From contig NZ_BMQJ01000017.1 in assembly GCF_014648055.1 (NCBI RefSeq), positions 1 to 64,000 on the forward strand: a stretch of 64,000 nt of DNA, in the 5' to 3' direction. The position numbers and the translations under genes are program-made. This DNA is from Streptosporangium pseudovulgare (lineage in GTDB: Bacteria; Actinomycetota; Actinomycetes; Streptosporangiales; Streptosporangiaceae). Below the pieces are notes generated by a model that saw only the letters and a list, made by a program, of their open reading frames with translations, was not told where the DNA came from and made no database searches. Below, one piece after another: positions 34,225-42,340 of this stretch (within the stretch, counting starts at the first letter, position 1; each line of letters opens with the position of its first letter).

Positions 34225-35226
34225 ATGCACACCGTCGCCGTTCTCGCGCTGGACCAGGTGATCCCGTTCGACCTCTCCACCCCGATCGAGGTCTTCACCC
34301 GTACCCGGCTTCCGGACGGGCGCCCCGGCTACCAGGTCCGCGTGTGCGCCGAGCGGCCGGAGATCGACGCCGGCGCCTTCACCCTGCGCGCGCCCTGGGG
34401 CCTCGACGGGCTCAGGGGCGCGGACACGATCATCGTGCCCGGCACCGCCACACCGGAGGTCCCGCCCACCGCGGAGGTCCGCGACGCGCTGCGAGCGGCC
34501 GCCGTGGACGGCACGCGCATCGCCTCCATCTGCGCGGGCACCTTCCCCCTGGCCGCCACCGGCCTGCTGGACGGTCTGCGGGCCACCACCCACTGGATCG
34601 CCGCCGGCCTCCTGGCCGCCACCCACCCGGAGGTCGACGTCGATCCGGGCGTCCTGTACGTCGACAACGGGCAGATCCTCACCTCGGCCGGCGCCGCCGC
34701 GGGCCTGGACCTGTGCCTGCACATGATCCGCCGCGACTACGGCTCGGCCGTGGCCGCCGACGCCGCCCGCCTGTCCGTCATGCCCCTCGAACGCGAAGGC
34801 GGGCAGGCCCAGTTCATCGTCCACGACCACCCGCCCACCCCGCAGGGCTCCGCCCTCGACCCCCTGCTCGTCTGGCTGCAGGACAACCTCGGCCGCGAGC
34901 TCACCCTCGCCGACATCGCCGCCCACGCCCGGGTCAGCACCCGGACCCTGATACGCCGCTTCAGCGAGCAGACCGGCACCACCCCGCTCCAGTGGCTCCA
35001 CCGGGCCCGCGTCCGGCAGGCCCAGCACCTCCTGGAGACCACGCACCACTCCGTCGAGCGCATCGCCGCCCAGGTCGGCTTCGGCTCGCCCACGGCCTTC
35101 CGCGACCGTTTCAAGCGCACCACTGGTGTCAGCCCCCACACCTACCGCCGTACCTTCGGCCGGCACCCGTCCGTGACCCGTGACCCGCGTCACCGCCAGG
35201 GCCGCGGCGTGGCGACATCCCGTTGA
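34225..35226 (+). CDS. GlxA-like AraC-family regulator with DJ-1 sensor domain
   Basis: The 333-aa protein has an N-terminal DJ-1/PfpI domain (residues 1-180, with SICAGTFPLAATGLL and Cys 103) and a C-terminal AraC DNA-binding domain. The latter has two helix-turn-helix units: LADIAAHARVSTRTLIRRF, and VERIAAQVGFGSPTAFRDRFKRTTGVSP. GlxA-like regulators sense small molecules through the DJ-1 part. It is divergent from a stand-alone DJ-1 protein and probably regulates it and itself. Confidence 0.92.
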   Translation: MHTVAVLALDQVIPFDLSTPIEVFTRTRLPDGRPGYQVRVCAERPEIDAGAFTLRAPWGLDGLRGADTIIVPGTATPEVPPTAEVRDALRAAAVDGTRIASICAGTFPLAATGLLDGLRATTHWIAAGLLAATHPEVDVDPGVLYVDNGQILTSAGAAAGLDLCLHMIRRDYGSAVAADAARLSVMPLEREGGQAQFIVHDHPPTPQGSALDPLLVWLQDNLGRELTLADIAAHARVSTRTLIRRFSEQTGTTPLQWLHRARVRQAQHLLETTHHSVERIAAQVGFGSPTAFRDRFKRTTGVSPHTYRRTFGRHPSVTRDPRHRQGRGVATSR

Positions 35227-35325
35227 AACGTGGCGCTCACCCCTGCGAACGCCGTGCCCGCGGGCTCGTAGCGTCGAGCCGGAGCCGGTGACCGCCGGCT
35301 CCCCGTTCGACGAAGGCTCTCCAAC

Positions 35326-35547
35326 ATGCACGTTCACATCGCGTCGTCCGACGGGTTCGGCCCGATCGGCGTCATCGCGCCCTCCGACCGGGCGCTCCAC
35401 GTCACCGGCGACGGCGGCATGCCCGCCGGCGTCTCCGAAGCGGGTCCCCTCTCCTCTTCGGAACTCGCGGGCTCTGCACAGCTCACCGGCTCCTCACCGC
35501 TCACCGGCCGGCGCCGGTCCGCCGGCGCGGACGAGGGCGCTCGATGA
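35326..35547 (+). CDS. Small 73-aa protein, doubtful
   Basis: An ATG at 35326 opens 73 codons whose stop overlaps the next start (ATGA). The first 35 residues (HVHIASSDGFGPIGVIAP...) look protein-like; the rest is Ser/Ala/Gly-rich. The coupling to the DUF3159 gene is the main support. It may simply be a leader that sets translation of that gene. Confidence 0.35.
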   Translation: MHVHIASSDGFGPIGVIAPSDRALHVTGDGGMPAGVSEAGPLSSSELAGSAQLTGSSPLTGRRRSAGADEGAR

Positions 35548-36146
35548 GGACGCCGGACGGGATGTCCCCGGCCGGTGTCGTGGCCGCGGCGGCACCCACC
35601 CTCGTGTTCCTCGTCGCGAACCAGATCGGCGGCCTTCGCCCGGCGGTCGCCGCCACGGCCGTGACCGCGGCGCTCATCCTCGCCTGGCGGCTGTGGACCC
35701 GGCGGCAGGTCCGGCACGCGGTCGCCGGCGCCCTGCTGGCGGCGGCCTGCGCGGCGGTCGCCGCCGGGACGGGGCAGGCGCGCGGCTTCTTCCTGCCCCC
35801 GATGCTGATCCCGGTCCTGGCCGCGGCGGCGTGCCTGCTGTCGCTCGTGGCCGACCGGCCGCTGGCCGGCCTGGTGGCCAACCGGATCGTGGGCGGTCCG
35901 CCGGAATGGCGTTCGCATCGCGGACTGCGCCGCTTCTACGCGGTGACCACGGTGCTGATCGCGCTGGTGAGCCTGGTGAGCCTGGCCGCGCAGGTGCTGC
36001 TGTACCAGTGGGGAGAGGTCGCCTGGCTGGGGATCCTGCACGTCCTCATGGGCCCGGTATGGGGTGCCGTGACGGCACTGTCCATCGTGCTGTCCCGCAG
36101 GGCGGTGTCCAGGGAGCGCGCCGCCGCCGAGAGCGCCGGCTCCTGA
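35544..36146 (+). CDS. DUF3159-like membrane protein
   Basis: The 200-aa protein has five or six predicted membrane helices and the segments PTLVFLVANQIGGLRPAV and SLVADRPLAGLVANRIVGG, which fit DUF3159. A conserved-looking WRSHRGLRRFYAVTTV lies between helices. It starts within the overlap with the 73-aa frame. Function unknown. Confidence 0.75.
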   Translation: MRTPDGMSPAGVVAAAAPTLVFLVANQIGGLRPAVAATAVTAALILAWRLWTRRQVRHAVAGALLAAACAAVAAGTGQARGFFLPPMLIPVLAAAACLLSLVADRPLAGLVANRIVGGPPEWRSHRGLRRFYAVTTVLIALVSLVSLAAQVLLYQWGEVAWLGILHVLMGPVWGAVTALSIVLSRRAVSRERAAAESAGS

Positions 36147-36194
36147 CGGCCGGCTCACCGTCCGCGGCGAGCCGAAGGCCGTGGAGGGCGAGGC

Positions 36195-36310
36195 GGGGAC
36201 GTCCGTACCGCCGGGGCGCGGCCGTCCGTACGGCCGGAGCGGGGACGTCCGTACCGCCGGGGCGCGGCCGTCCGTACCGCTGGAGCGCGGCCGTCTGTAC
36301 GGGCCGGGGC
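36195..36310. repeat. Degenerate ~23-bp tandem repeat
   Basis: A GGCCGTCCGTAC-type unit recurs about every 23 bases; a longer block starting GGGGACGTCCGTACCGCC is repeated 46 bases apart (36195 and 36241). The array fills the gap between the DUF3159 gene and the convergent TetR gene. No gene in it. Confidence 0.6.
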
Positions 36311-36313
36311 GGC

Positions 36314-36904
36314 TCAGTCCTCTCCGTCGATGAGGCACTGGATGGCGGCTCCGTACCGGGCGGCCAGGCTCGCGCGGTCGGCGCGGCCGAGCACCGGGTC
36401 CTGCACCACGTGCAGGGAGGTGAGCAGGCCCCCGATCTGGGCCGCGATCAGATGGGCCCGCAGTTCGGCGTCGCCGCCGCGGAGCCGGCCGACCAGCGGG
36501 ACGGCGAAGGCCCTCTCGATGATCTCGCGCAGGGTCTGCTGGACCGGCGCCCGCTCCGAGGCGCGGAAGAGCGCTGACAGCGAGGTCACCGCCAGGGTTC
36601 CCGCGCGGGAGGAGGAGAGATCGAGCACGTGCTCGACGAGGGCCTGCCCGAGGCTCTCCAGCGGCCCGTCCATGACCGCGGCCACCGGCAGGTCGACGGC
36701 CATGACCTCCAGGAAGAGCCGCTCCTTGGAGCCGAAGTAACGGATGACCAGCGCCGCGTCCACGCCGGCGTGGGCGGCGATGGCCCGGATGCCCACCGCG
36801 TCGAAGCCGCTGTCCGCGAAGAGGTCGCGCGCCGCCTCGGAGATCGCCTGCCGGGTCGCCGCCGCCGACCGGCGGCGTGCCGGGCCCTGTGGTCGCACCG
36901 CCAC
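36314..36904 (-). CDS. TetR/AcrR family regulator of the SDR gene
   Basis: The 196-aa protein has a TetR_N domain (about residues 15-60: ISEAARDLFADSGFDAVGIRAIAAHAGVDAALVIRYFGSKERLF). GTG 36904 has AAGGAGG 7 nt upstream and was preferred to an earlier ATG lying inside the operator. It is divergent from the SDR gene, with palindromes in the gap, so it most likely represses both. The C-terminal domain gives no ligand clue. Confidence 0.9.
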   Translation of the reverse strand: MAVRPQGPARRRSAAATRQAISEAARDLFADSGFDAVGIRAIAAHAGVDAALVIRYFGSKERLFLEVMAVDLPVAAVMDGPLESLGQALVEHVLDLSSSRAGTLAVTSLSALFRASERAPVQQTLREIIERAFAVPLVGRLRGGDAELRAHLIAAQIGGLLTSLHVVQDPVLGRADRASLAARYGAAIQCLIDGED

Positions 36905-36934
36905 GGACGACCTCCTTTCCGCTCCCGTCGTGAG

Positions 36935-36979
36935 GTTTGTCATCATAGATGACATACGATGTCATCACTGTTGACAAAC
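36935..36979. promoter_or_regulatory. Nested palindromic operators between TetR and SDR genes
   Basis: TGTCATC-ATA-GATGACA is perfect at 36938-36954. TGTCA-N7-TGACA lies at 36960-36976. An outer pair GTTTGTCA (36935-36942) and TGACAAAC (36972-36979) spans both. The TGTCA half-site repeats and AT-rich content strongly suggest the TetR binding sites. Confidence 0.65.
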
Positions 36980-37004
36980 CGGTGGGGGAGAGAGGGACCG
37001 TTCG

Positions 37005-37808
37005 ATGGACCGCCTGAAGGAGAAGGTCGCGCTGATCACCGGAGCCGGCGGCGGCATCGGCCGCGCCGCCGCGCGGCTGATGAGCGCGCAGGGCGCCCTG
37101 GTCGCCGTGGCCGACCGCGACGGGGACGCCGCGCGGGAGACGGCCCGGCTGGTCGAGGCCGCCGGCGGCCGCGCGCTCCCGCTGACGGTCGACGTCATGG
37201 ACGAGGACTCCGTGGCCGGCATGGTGGGCGTCACCGTCGGCGAGTTCGGCCGCCTGGACGTGCTCTGCAACCACGTCGGCGGCACGGACCCGCGCGCGGA
37301 CCTGGACCTGCTGCGGCTGGACATGGCCGAGTTCGACCGCGCCGTCGCCCTCAACGTGCGCAGCACGCTCCTGGGCTCCCGGCACGCGATCCCCCACATG
37401 ATCCGGGCCGGCGGCGGGTCGATCATCAACACCGCCTCGGTGGCCGGCCTGGTCGGGGACGTCGTGCAGATCTCCTACGGCGCGGTGAAGGCCGCCGTCA
37501 TCAACCTCACGAAGTCGATCGCCGTGCAGTACGGCCCGCACCGCGTGCGCTGCAACGCCGTGGCCCCGGGCGCGGTGGTCACCCCCGCCCTGCTGGACAA
37601 CCTGCCCCGGGACGTCGTCGACGACCTCAAGCGCACGAACGCCCTGCCCTATCTCGGCAGCCCGGAGGACATCGGCCACACCATGGTCTTCCTCGCCTCC
37701 GACGAGTCGCGCTACCTCACCGGGCAGCTCATCGTCGTCGACGGCGGCATGACCGTCCAGTCCCCCGCCGCCCCGGGACGCCGGGCCATGCTCCCGCCCG
37801 GCGACTGA
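37005..37808 (+). CDS. Short-chain dehydrogenase/reductase
   Basis: The 267-aa classical SDR has the NAD(P) motif TGAGGGIG (12-19), the NHVG segment (89-92) in place of the usual NNAG, N117, and the catalytic S145, Y158 and K162 (SYGAVK). D37 after the second strand (AVADRD) suggests NAD(H) preference. The tail continues after the GG(M) end for about 20 residues. The substrate is unknown. A hairpin with a T run follows the gene at 37921. Confidence 0.92.
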   Translation: MDRLKEKVALITGAGGGIGRAAARLMSAQGALVAVADRDGDAARETARLVEAAGGRALPLTVDVMDEDSVAGMVGVTVGEFGRLDVLCNHVGGTDPRADLDLLRLDMAEFDRAVALNVRSTLLGSRHAIPHMIRAGGGSIINTASVAGLVGDVVQISYGAVKAAVINLTKSIAVQYGPHRVRCNAVAPGAVVTPALLDNLPRDVVDDLKRTNALPYLGSPEDIGHTMVFLASDESRYLTGQLIVVDGGMTVQSPAAPGRRAMLPPGD

Positions 37809-37920
37809 CCCTCGTACGGTCCGCGCGCCCGTGGGGAGGACGTCCCGGGGGCGTGCGACCGGCCCCCGCGGGCGCGCGGCCCACCTTCGCGGGCGGCGCG
37901 CCGCCCCGTGATCCCCCGGA

Positions 37921-37946
37921 CGGGCCTGATCGGCTGATCAGGCCCG
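37921..37946 (+). terminator. Terminator downstream of the SDR gene
   Basis: CGGGCCTGATC (37921-37931) and GATCAGGCCCG (37936-37946) form perfect 11-bp arms with a 4-nt loop, followed by TTTC. Apart from this and the promoter near 38207, the 470-bp gap to 38280 is a relatively AT-rich stretch with no gene I can support. Confidence 0.7.
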
Positions 37947-38206
37947 TTTCGTCATTCGGTGACGCTGAGTAATGCTTTCCGGGATAAATGCGCAGGTCGA
38001 GACAGTCTCGGTGCTGTTTGGTGAGCAATGCGTGGCGTTTCGGTAATCGGGGCATGCGCCGACCTGGAGGAATATGTTTTCTCCCCGCGAACGGCGCAGG
38101 TCACCACGCCGTCCGCATCCCAGACCCGGTTTGCTCGGTAAGGACGATGCCTGCAGCATAGGCGTGGCTTTCCTGGAACAATCGGCGAGGCGGTTAGAGT
38201 AAGTCC

Positions 38207-38238
38207 TTGACCATGGTTAACGGGGTCGCGGGTAATAC
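38207..38238 (+). promoter_or_regulatory. Possible promoter of the T4SS-like cluster
   Basis: TTGACC (38207-38212) and TAATAC (38233-38238) are good -35 and -10 matches, but the spacing is 20 nt, longer than ideal. The -35 lies in a near-palindrome, TTGACCATGGTTAA, that could bind a regulator. Confidence 0.4.
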
Positions 38239-38279
38239 GAAACCGTGCCGGCCGGGGGATCGGCGCGAGCGGAGGAATG

Positions 38280-39317
38280 ATGGCTCGAAGGGCAGCGCTC
38301 CAGCGTGATCCTCGGATCACCGGCGACCCCGGGCTGTCGGCGTACCCGGGGTCCCTCGACGATCCGGAGCTCGACCCGGCCCCGGCGCGCGGACGCGGCG
38401 CCTCGCGGGGCCGCTGGTCCGGCGGAGGCGGCCGGTGGCTGGTCTGGGTCGGCCGGGTCATCCTGTGGGCGCTGATAGTCGTCATCGTGGTGAACGGCGT
38501 GCGCGCCATTTTCGAGCGTGCCACCGGGCAGACCGCCACGGGCGGCCCGTCCGCCGTCTCGACCGGCTCCGGATTCCCGGTCGGCCGGGCCACCTCTTTC
38601 GCCAGCCAGTTCGCGGCGGTCTATCTGAATTTCGACGCCGTACGGGCGTCGGAAAGGGCCGCCAGGCTGGCCCCCTATCTCCCCGACGCCGCCGAGCCGC
38701 AGCTCGGCTGGGACGGACTGGGGCGAATGGCCGCCGGAGCGGTCCAGCCGTACGACACCGAGATCGTCGACGACCGGAACGCCGTCGTCACCATGGCGTT
38801 CCAGGCGGGCGACCGCCGCCAGCTCCTGTCGGTGCCGGTGTACTACGACGCCGAGAAGGGCAGGTTCGTCGTCTCCGGCCGCCCCGGCATCCTCCCCGCC
38901 CCGTCCCCGGCCAACCTGCCCGCGGTCGCCGCGCCGGAGAACGACGAGGCCGCCGAGCAGGAGCTGCGCACCCCGCTGGCCGACTTCTTCAAGGCGTACG
39001 CCGCGGGCGACACCGTCTCCCTGCAGCGGTACGCCGCCGCCGGGGTCACCCTGGACGGGTTCGGCGGCGCCTTCACCTTCGTGGAGCTCAAGGACCTCGA
39101 CGTCCCGCTCGTCGGCGGCGCCACCCGCGAGGTGACGGCCACGGTCGTGTGGGGCGTGCCCTCGGGCTCCGGCACTTCCACCGACTCCGCCTCGTCCGAC
39201 CCCGGGGCGATGAACGGCAAGCTGGAGCAGTCCTACCGGCTCACCATGGTCAAACAGGGCGACAAGTGGTTCGTCAAGGACATCCGAGGCGCGAAACGGT
39301 CTGCGGGGAACCCATGA
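38280..39317 (+). CDS. TcpC-like conjugal transfer protein (VirB8-type)
   Basis: The 345-aa protein has a disordered basic N-terminus, one membrane helix (about residues 52-72, WLVWVGRVILWALIVVIVVNG) and two NTF2-like domains outside (about 100-205 and 220-335), ending VKQGDKWFVKDI. This is the plan of TcpC from Gram-positive conjugation systems. ATG 38280 was chosen over 38277 for its distance from GGAGG. It is the first gene of a run of same-strand genes reaching 53811. Confidence 0.8.
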   Translation: MARRAALQRDPRITGDPGLSAYPGSLDDPELDPAPARGRGASRGRWSGGGGRWLVWVGRVILWALIVVIVVNGVRAIFERATGQTATGGPSAVSTGSGFPVGRATSFASQFAAVYLNFDAVRASERAARLAPYLPDAAEPQLGWDGLGRMAAGAVQPYDTEIVDDRNAVVTMAFQAGDRRQLLSVPVYYDAEKGRFVVSGRPGILPAPSPANLPAVAAPENDEAAEQELRTPLADFFKAYAAGDTVSLQRYAAAGVTLDGFGGAFTFVELKDLDVPLVGGATREVTATVVWGVPSGSGTSTDSASSDPGAMNGKLEQSYRLTMVKQGDKWFVKDIRGAKRSAGNP

Positions 39318-39446
39318 TCGGACGGTGCCGGAGCACAGTGAACAGACCCCCCCTGATCGGAGAGCCGGCGGCGGGCGGGTTCCGGCGCGCGTGTCACGAC
39401 CCCGTGGCCGCCCGGCGAGCGCGATCATAAGCACGGAGGACGAGAA

Positions 39447-39737
39447 GTGACCCTGAACACCATCCTGCTGAGCGTGATCGACATCGCTCAGCCGACCGCT
39501 CCTCCGACCGGCGTCAACACCCAGGGCCTGGCCGACTTCCTGCGCAAGTTCTTCGCCCCGCTCTTCCTCGTCGTCGTCTCCGTCGTCGCCCTCTTCTTCC
39601 TCTTCACCAGGGAGATCACCAGGTTCGTGCAGTTCATCATCCTCGCCATCGCCATCGGAGTGATCTTCTACGTGCCGAACATCATCGAGGTGACGGCCAA
39701 GGCGATCGCGGGCGCACTGGGCATCACGGGGGGTTGA
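39447..39737 (+). CDS. Small two-helix membrane protein (VirB2/TcpD-like position)
   Basis: The 96-aa protein has two membrane helices (about residues 35-54 and 60-78) after a Pro/Thr-rich start. GGAGG lies upstream of GTG 39447. In size and position it resembles the small membrane subunits of T4SS clusters, but it could be a pilin-like or a TcpD-like protein; no diagnostic motif is visible. Confidence 0.72.
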   Translation: MTLNTILLSVIDIAQPTAPPTGVNTQGLADFLRKFFAPLFLVVVSVVALFFLFTREITRFVQFIILAIAIGVIFYVPNIIEVTAKAIAGALGITGG

Positions 39738-39783
39738 GACCGCGCAGAGCGGTCAGAGAACGAGAGGCGGAAAGGAGGAGCGC

Positions 39784-42141
39784 GTGGATCTGCCCACGTA
39801 TACCAATATCTGGCGGATCGAGAAGCGGCTCTACAAGCTGTACGACCTACGGCTGCCGATGCCGCTTCCCATTGTCTGGATCGGTGTGTTCGTGGGTGTG
39901 GCGGTTCCCTGGTCGCTGCTGCTCGCGCTTCTCGGCCTGCCCTTCGACGCCCCCTGGCACGTGGTCTACATCGTGCCGCCCGGGGTGGTGACCTGGCTGT
40001 CCACCCGCCCGGTGATCGAGAGCAAGCGGCTCACCGAGCTGCTGCAGTCGCAGACCCGTTACATCGGGGAGCCGCGCACCTGGTGCCGGATGGCGCCGGT
40101 CGCCGAGCCCGCCGAGATCACCCTGACCGGGAAGGTCTGGCGGGCCGCCCCCCGGCGGGCCGCCGACGTCCGCGTGAAGTCCGCGCGCAAGGCCCGGCAC
40201 ACCCAGGCCGGGCACGCCGCCTCCCCCCGCGAGGTCCGTCCCGCGGTGGCGGCCGCCGCCGCGGCGGCCCTGGAGTCCACCCAGGACGCGACCGCCCGCG
40301 GGCACGCCGCGGAGACGGCCACCCAGGAGCGGGGGAGCCGGGGCCGCGCCGCGTGGGGCACGGTCCGGGCCGCGCGCAGGGGCACCGCCCCGGCCCTCGG
40401 GGGTCCCGCCGAGCCCCCGCGCACCGAGCCGCCGGCCGAGCGTCCGCCCGCCGCGGCCGGAGCCGCGCCGACGGGGACGACGAGCCCGGCGGATCCGGTG
40501 ACGGGCCCGGCGCGCGCCGTACCGGCGGCTCGGGAGGCTCTCGCCTCCGAGGCGCGGACGGCTTCGGCCGAGTCACGCACGGCCTCCGAGACGCACCCCG
40601 AGGTCCGTACGGTGTCCGAGACGTCCTCCGAGGTCCGTGCGGCGTCCGAGGTCCGTGTGTCCGAGGTCCGTGCGGTGTCCGAGACGTCCTCCGAGGCGCG
40701 CACGGCCGCCGAGACGGCTTCCGGGAAGCGGACGGCCTCCTCGGAGCCGGCCTCCTCGAAGACGGCCCTCTCGAAGACGGAGCCCGCCGCCGGGACGCGG
40801 TCCGCCGCCTCCGGTGCGCCGTCCGCGGCGACACCGCCGATCGGCACCGAGGCGCTGCGGCGGCTGCGCAGGCTCGCCGCCTCCGCGGAGGCCGGGCGCG
40901 CCGCCCCGGTGGAGGAGCAGGGGCCCGCGTCGCTGGAGCGGTTCGCCGAGCGGCGACGGGCGCGGTCCCCGGAGCGTCCCGCGGAGCACTCCTCCGGGCA
41001 TCCCGCGGAACATCCCCCGGCACATCCTCCGGCGCGACCTGCGGAAAACCCCCCGGCGCGGCCCGCGGAGCGTCCCCCGGCGCGGTCCGGCGGGGTCCCG
41101 ATCCGCGCGGTCCCCTCGGCGTCCGGCCCCGGGACCGATCCGGTGGCGCCCGCGGTGCCGGTGCCCCGCACCACCCGCGGCGACGAGCCCACCCCCGGCA
41201 CGGCCCGGATCCGCCGGGTGGAGTCGGTCGTCGGCCGCGACTCCTCCGGCGGGTGGCGGCGGCTGGCCCAGGTGGTCGTCGGGCCCGGCGGCGGAGGCCG
41301 TACGGACGGATCGGAGATCGACGAGGCGCGGGCCACCGCGCCGTTCCCCGGCAGCCGCCGGGTGGTCGTGCTGGGCTGCACCGGCGGCGCGGGGCAGACC
41401 ACGACCGCGCTCATGCTGGGGCACACCCTCGCCCGATACCGCGAGGACCGGGTGCTCGCGGTCGACGCCGGAACGGGCCACCACAACCTCTCCAGCCGGA
41501 TCCCGGGCGAGTCGCCCGAGACGCTGAGCTCGCTGCTGGCCGGCCTCGACACCGTCCACGGCTACCTCGGCATGCGCGCCTACACCAGCCGCTGCGCCTC
41601 CGGCCTGGAGGTGCTGGCCGGCGACAGCGACGCCGGCGCCGAGCAGCGCCTGGCGGACCGCACGCTCTTCTCCGACCGGCGGCTCGGCCAGGCCATGGAC
41701 ACGCTGGAGCAGTACTACAAGCTCGTGGTCGTCGACCCCGCGGCGGCGCTGGCCGCCCGGGTGCTGCCCTACGCCGACCAGCTCGTCCTGGTCGTCCCGG
41801 CCAGCGAGGACGGCCCGGACGCGGTGGCCATGACCTACGAGTGGCTCGACGGGCACGGCTGCGCCGACCTGCGGCGCCGCGCGGTCCTGGTGGTCAACGG
41901 CGTCAGCCGCCGCAGCATGGGCGACGTCGAGCAGGCCGAGGCGGTCGCGCGCGGCAGGTGCCGGGCGATCGTGCGGGTGCCGTGGGAGGACGAGCTGGCC
42001 CCGGGCAGGTCCGAGCGGGTCGAGCCGTCCCACCTGCGGACGGCCGGCCGCCGGGCGTACCTCGCGCTGGCCGGGGTCGTGGTCGCGGGACTCGGAACGG
42101 CACAGGCGGTCCGATCGAGCGAGGAGGAGCTGGCCAAGTGA
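39784..42141 (+). CDS. TcpE-like membrane domain fused to a MinD/ParA-like ATPase domain
   Basis: This 785-aa protein starts with a TcpE/YddD-type domain (residues 1-110; IWRIEKRLYKLYDLRLPMPLP, two membrane helices). About 390 residues of Ala/Glu/Arg/Ser-rich linker follow, with SETSSEVR-type and PPARPAE-type repeats. The C-terminal MinD-like domain (from about 525) has the P-loop region GCTGGAGQTTT with Gln 538 where the P-loop Lys is normally found; the first Lys of the deviant motif is also missing (Thr 533). The rest of the fold (VVVDPAAALAARVLPYADQLVLVVP) is kept. It may bind nucleotide weakly or not at all. GTG 39784 has GGAGGAG upstream. Confidence 0.82.
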   Translation: MDLPTYTNIWRIEKRLYKLYDLRLPMPLPIVWIGVFVGVAVPWSLLLALLGLPFDAPWHVVYIVPPGVVTWLSTRPVIESKRLTELLQSQTRYIGEPRTWCRMAPVAEPAEITLTGKVWRAAPRRAADVRVKSARKARHTQAGHAASPREVRPAVAAAAAAALESTQDATARGHAAETATQERGSRGRAAWGTVRAARRGTAPALGGPAEPPRTEPPAERPPAAAGAAPTGTTSPADPVTGPARAVPAAREALASEARTASAESRTASETHPEVRTVSETSSEVRAASEVRVSEVRAVSETSSEARTAAETASGKRTASSEPASSKTALSKTEPAAGTRSAASGAPSAATPPIGTEALRRLRRLAASAEAGRAAPVEEQGPASLERFAERRRARSPERPAEHSSGHPAEHPPAHPPARPAENPPARPAERPPARSGGVPIRAVPSASGPGTDPVAPAVPVPRTTRGDEPTPGTARIRRVESVVGRDSSGGWRRLAQVVVGPGGGGRTDGSEIDEARATAPFPGSRRVVVLGCTGGAGQTTTALMLGHTLARYREDRVLAVDAGTGHHNLSSRIPGESPETLSSLLAGLDTVHGYLGMRAYTSRCASGLEVLAGDSDAGAEQRLADRTLFSDRRLGQAMDTLEQYYKLVVVDPAAALAARVLPYADQLVLVVPASEDGPDAVAMTYEWLDGHGCADLRRRAVLVVNGVSRRSMGDVEQAEAVARGRCRAIVRVPWEDELAPGRSERVEPSHLRTAGRRAYLALAGVVVAGLGTAQAVRSSEEELAK

Positions 42142-42190
42142 TCCCCCGGGCGGGACGAGACGTGGTGGACGGGCATGACGAGGTGACGGG

Positions 42191-42340
42191 GTGAACGGCC
42201 GCGCAGGACGGACGGGCGAGCGGGCCGGCGGCGCCGTACGCCTGACGGGTGATCGGGTCGGCCGCGCCGTACGGCGGGCGGGCGATCAGGCGGTCCGCGG
42301 GGCGGGCCGTGCCGCGTCCCGGACGGGGGAGGCCGGGTGA
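42191..42340 (+). CDS. 49-aa ORF coupled to virB4, tentative
   Basis: GTG 42191 opens a 49-codon Gly/Arg/Ala-rich frame with repeated GxAVR elements, ending with a stop that overlaps the virB4 GTG (GTGA). Its own start overlaps the stop of an 18-codon frame that in turn overlaps the stop of the TcpE-ATPase gene at 42138. The chain of GTGA junctions suggests translational coupling through the gap; whether the peptide itself matters is unknown. Confidence 0.35.
   Translation: MNGRAGRTGERAGGAVRLTGDRVGRAVRRAGDQAVRGAGRAASRTGEAG

Noticed and set aside
40560..41100. Separate gene in the opposite frame across the TcpE-ATPase linker
   Set aside because: Open frames there mirror the repeat-rich linker; codon positions and the continuous main frame support the fusion protein.
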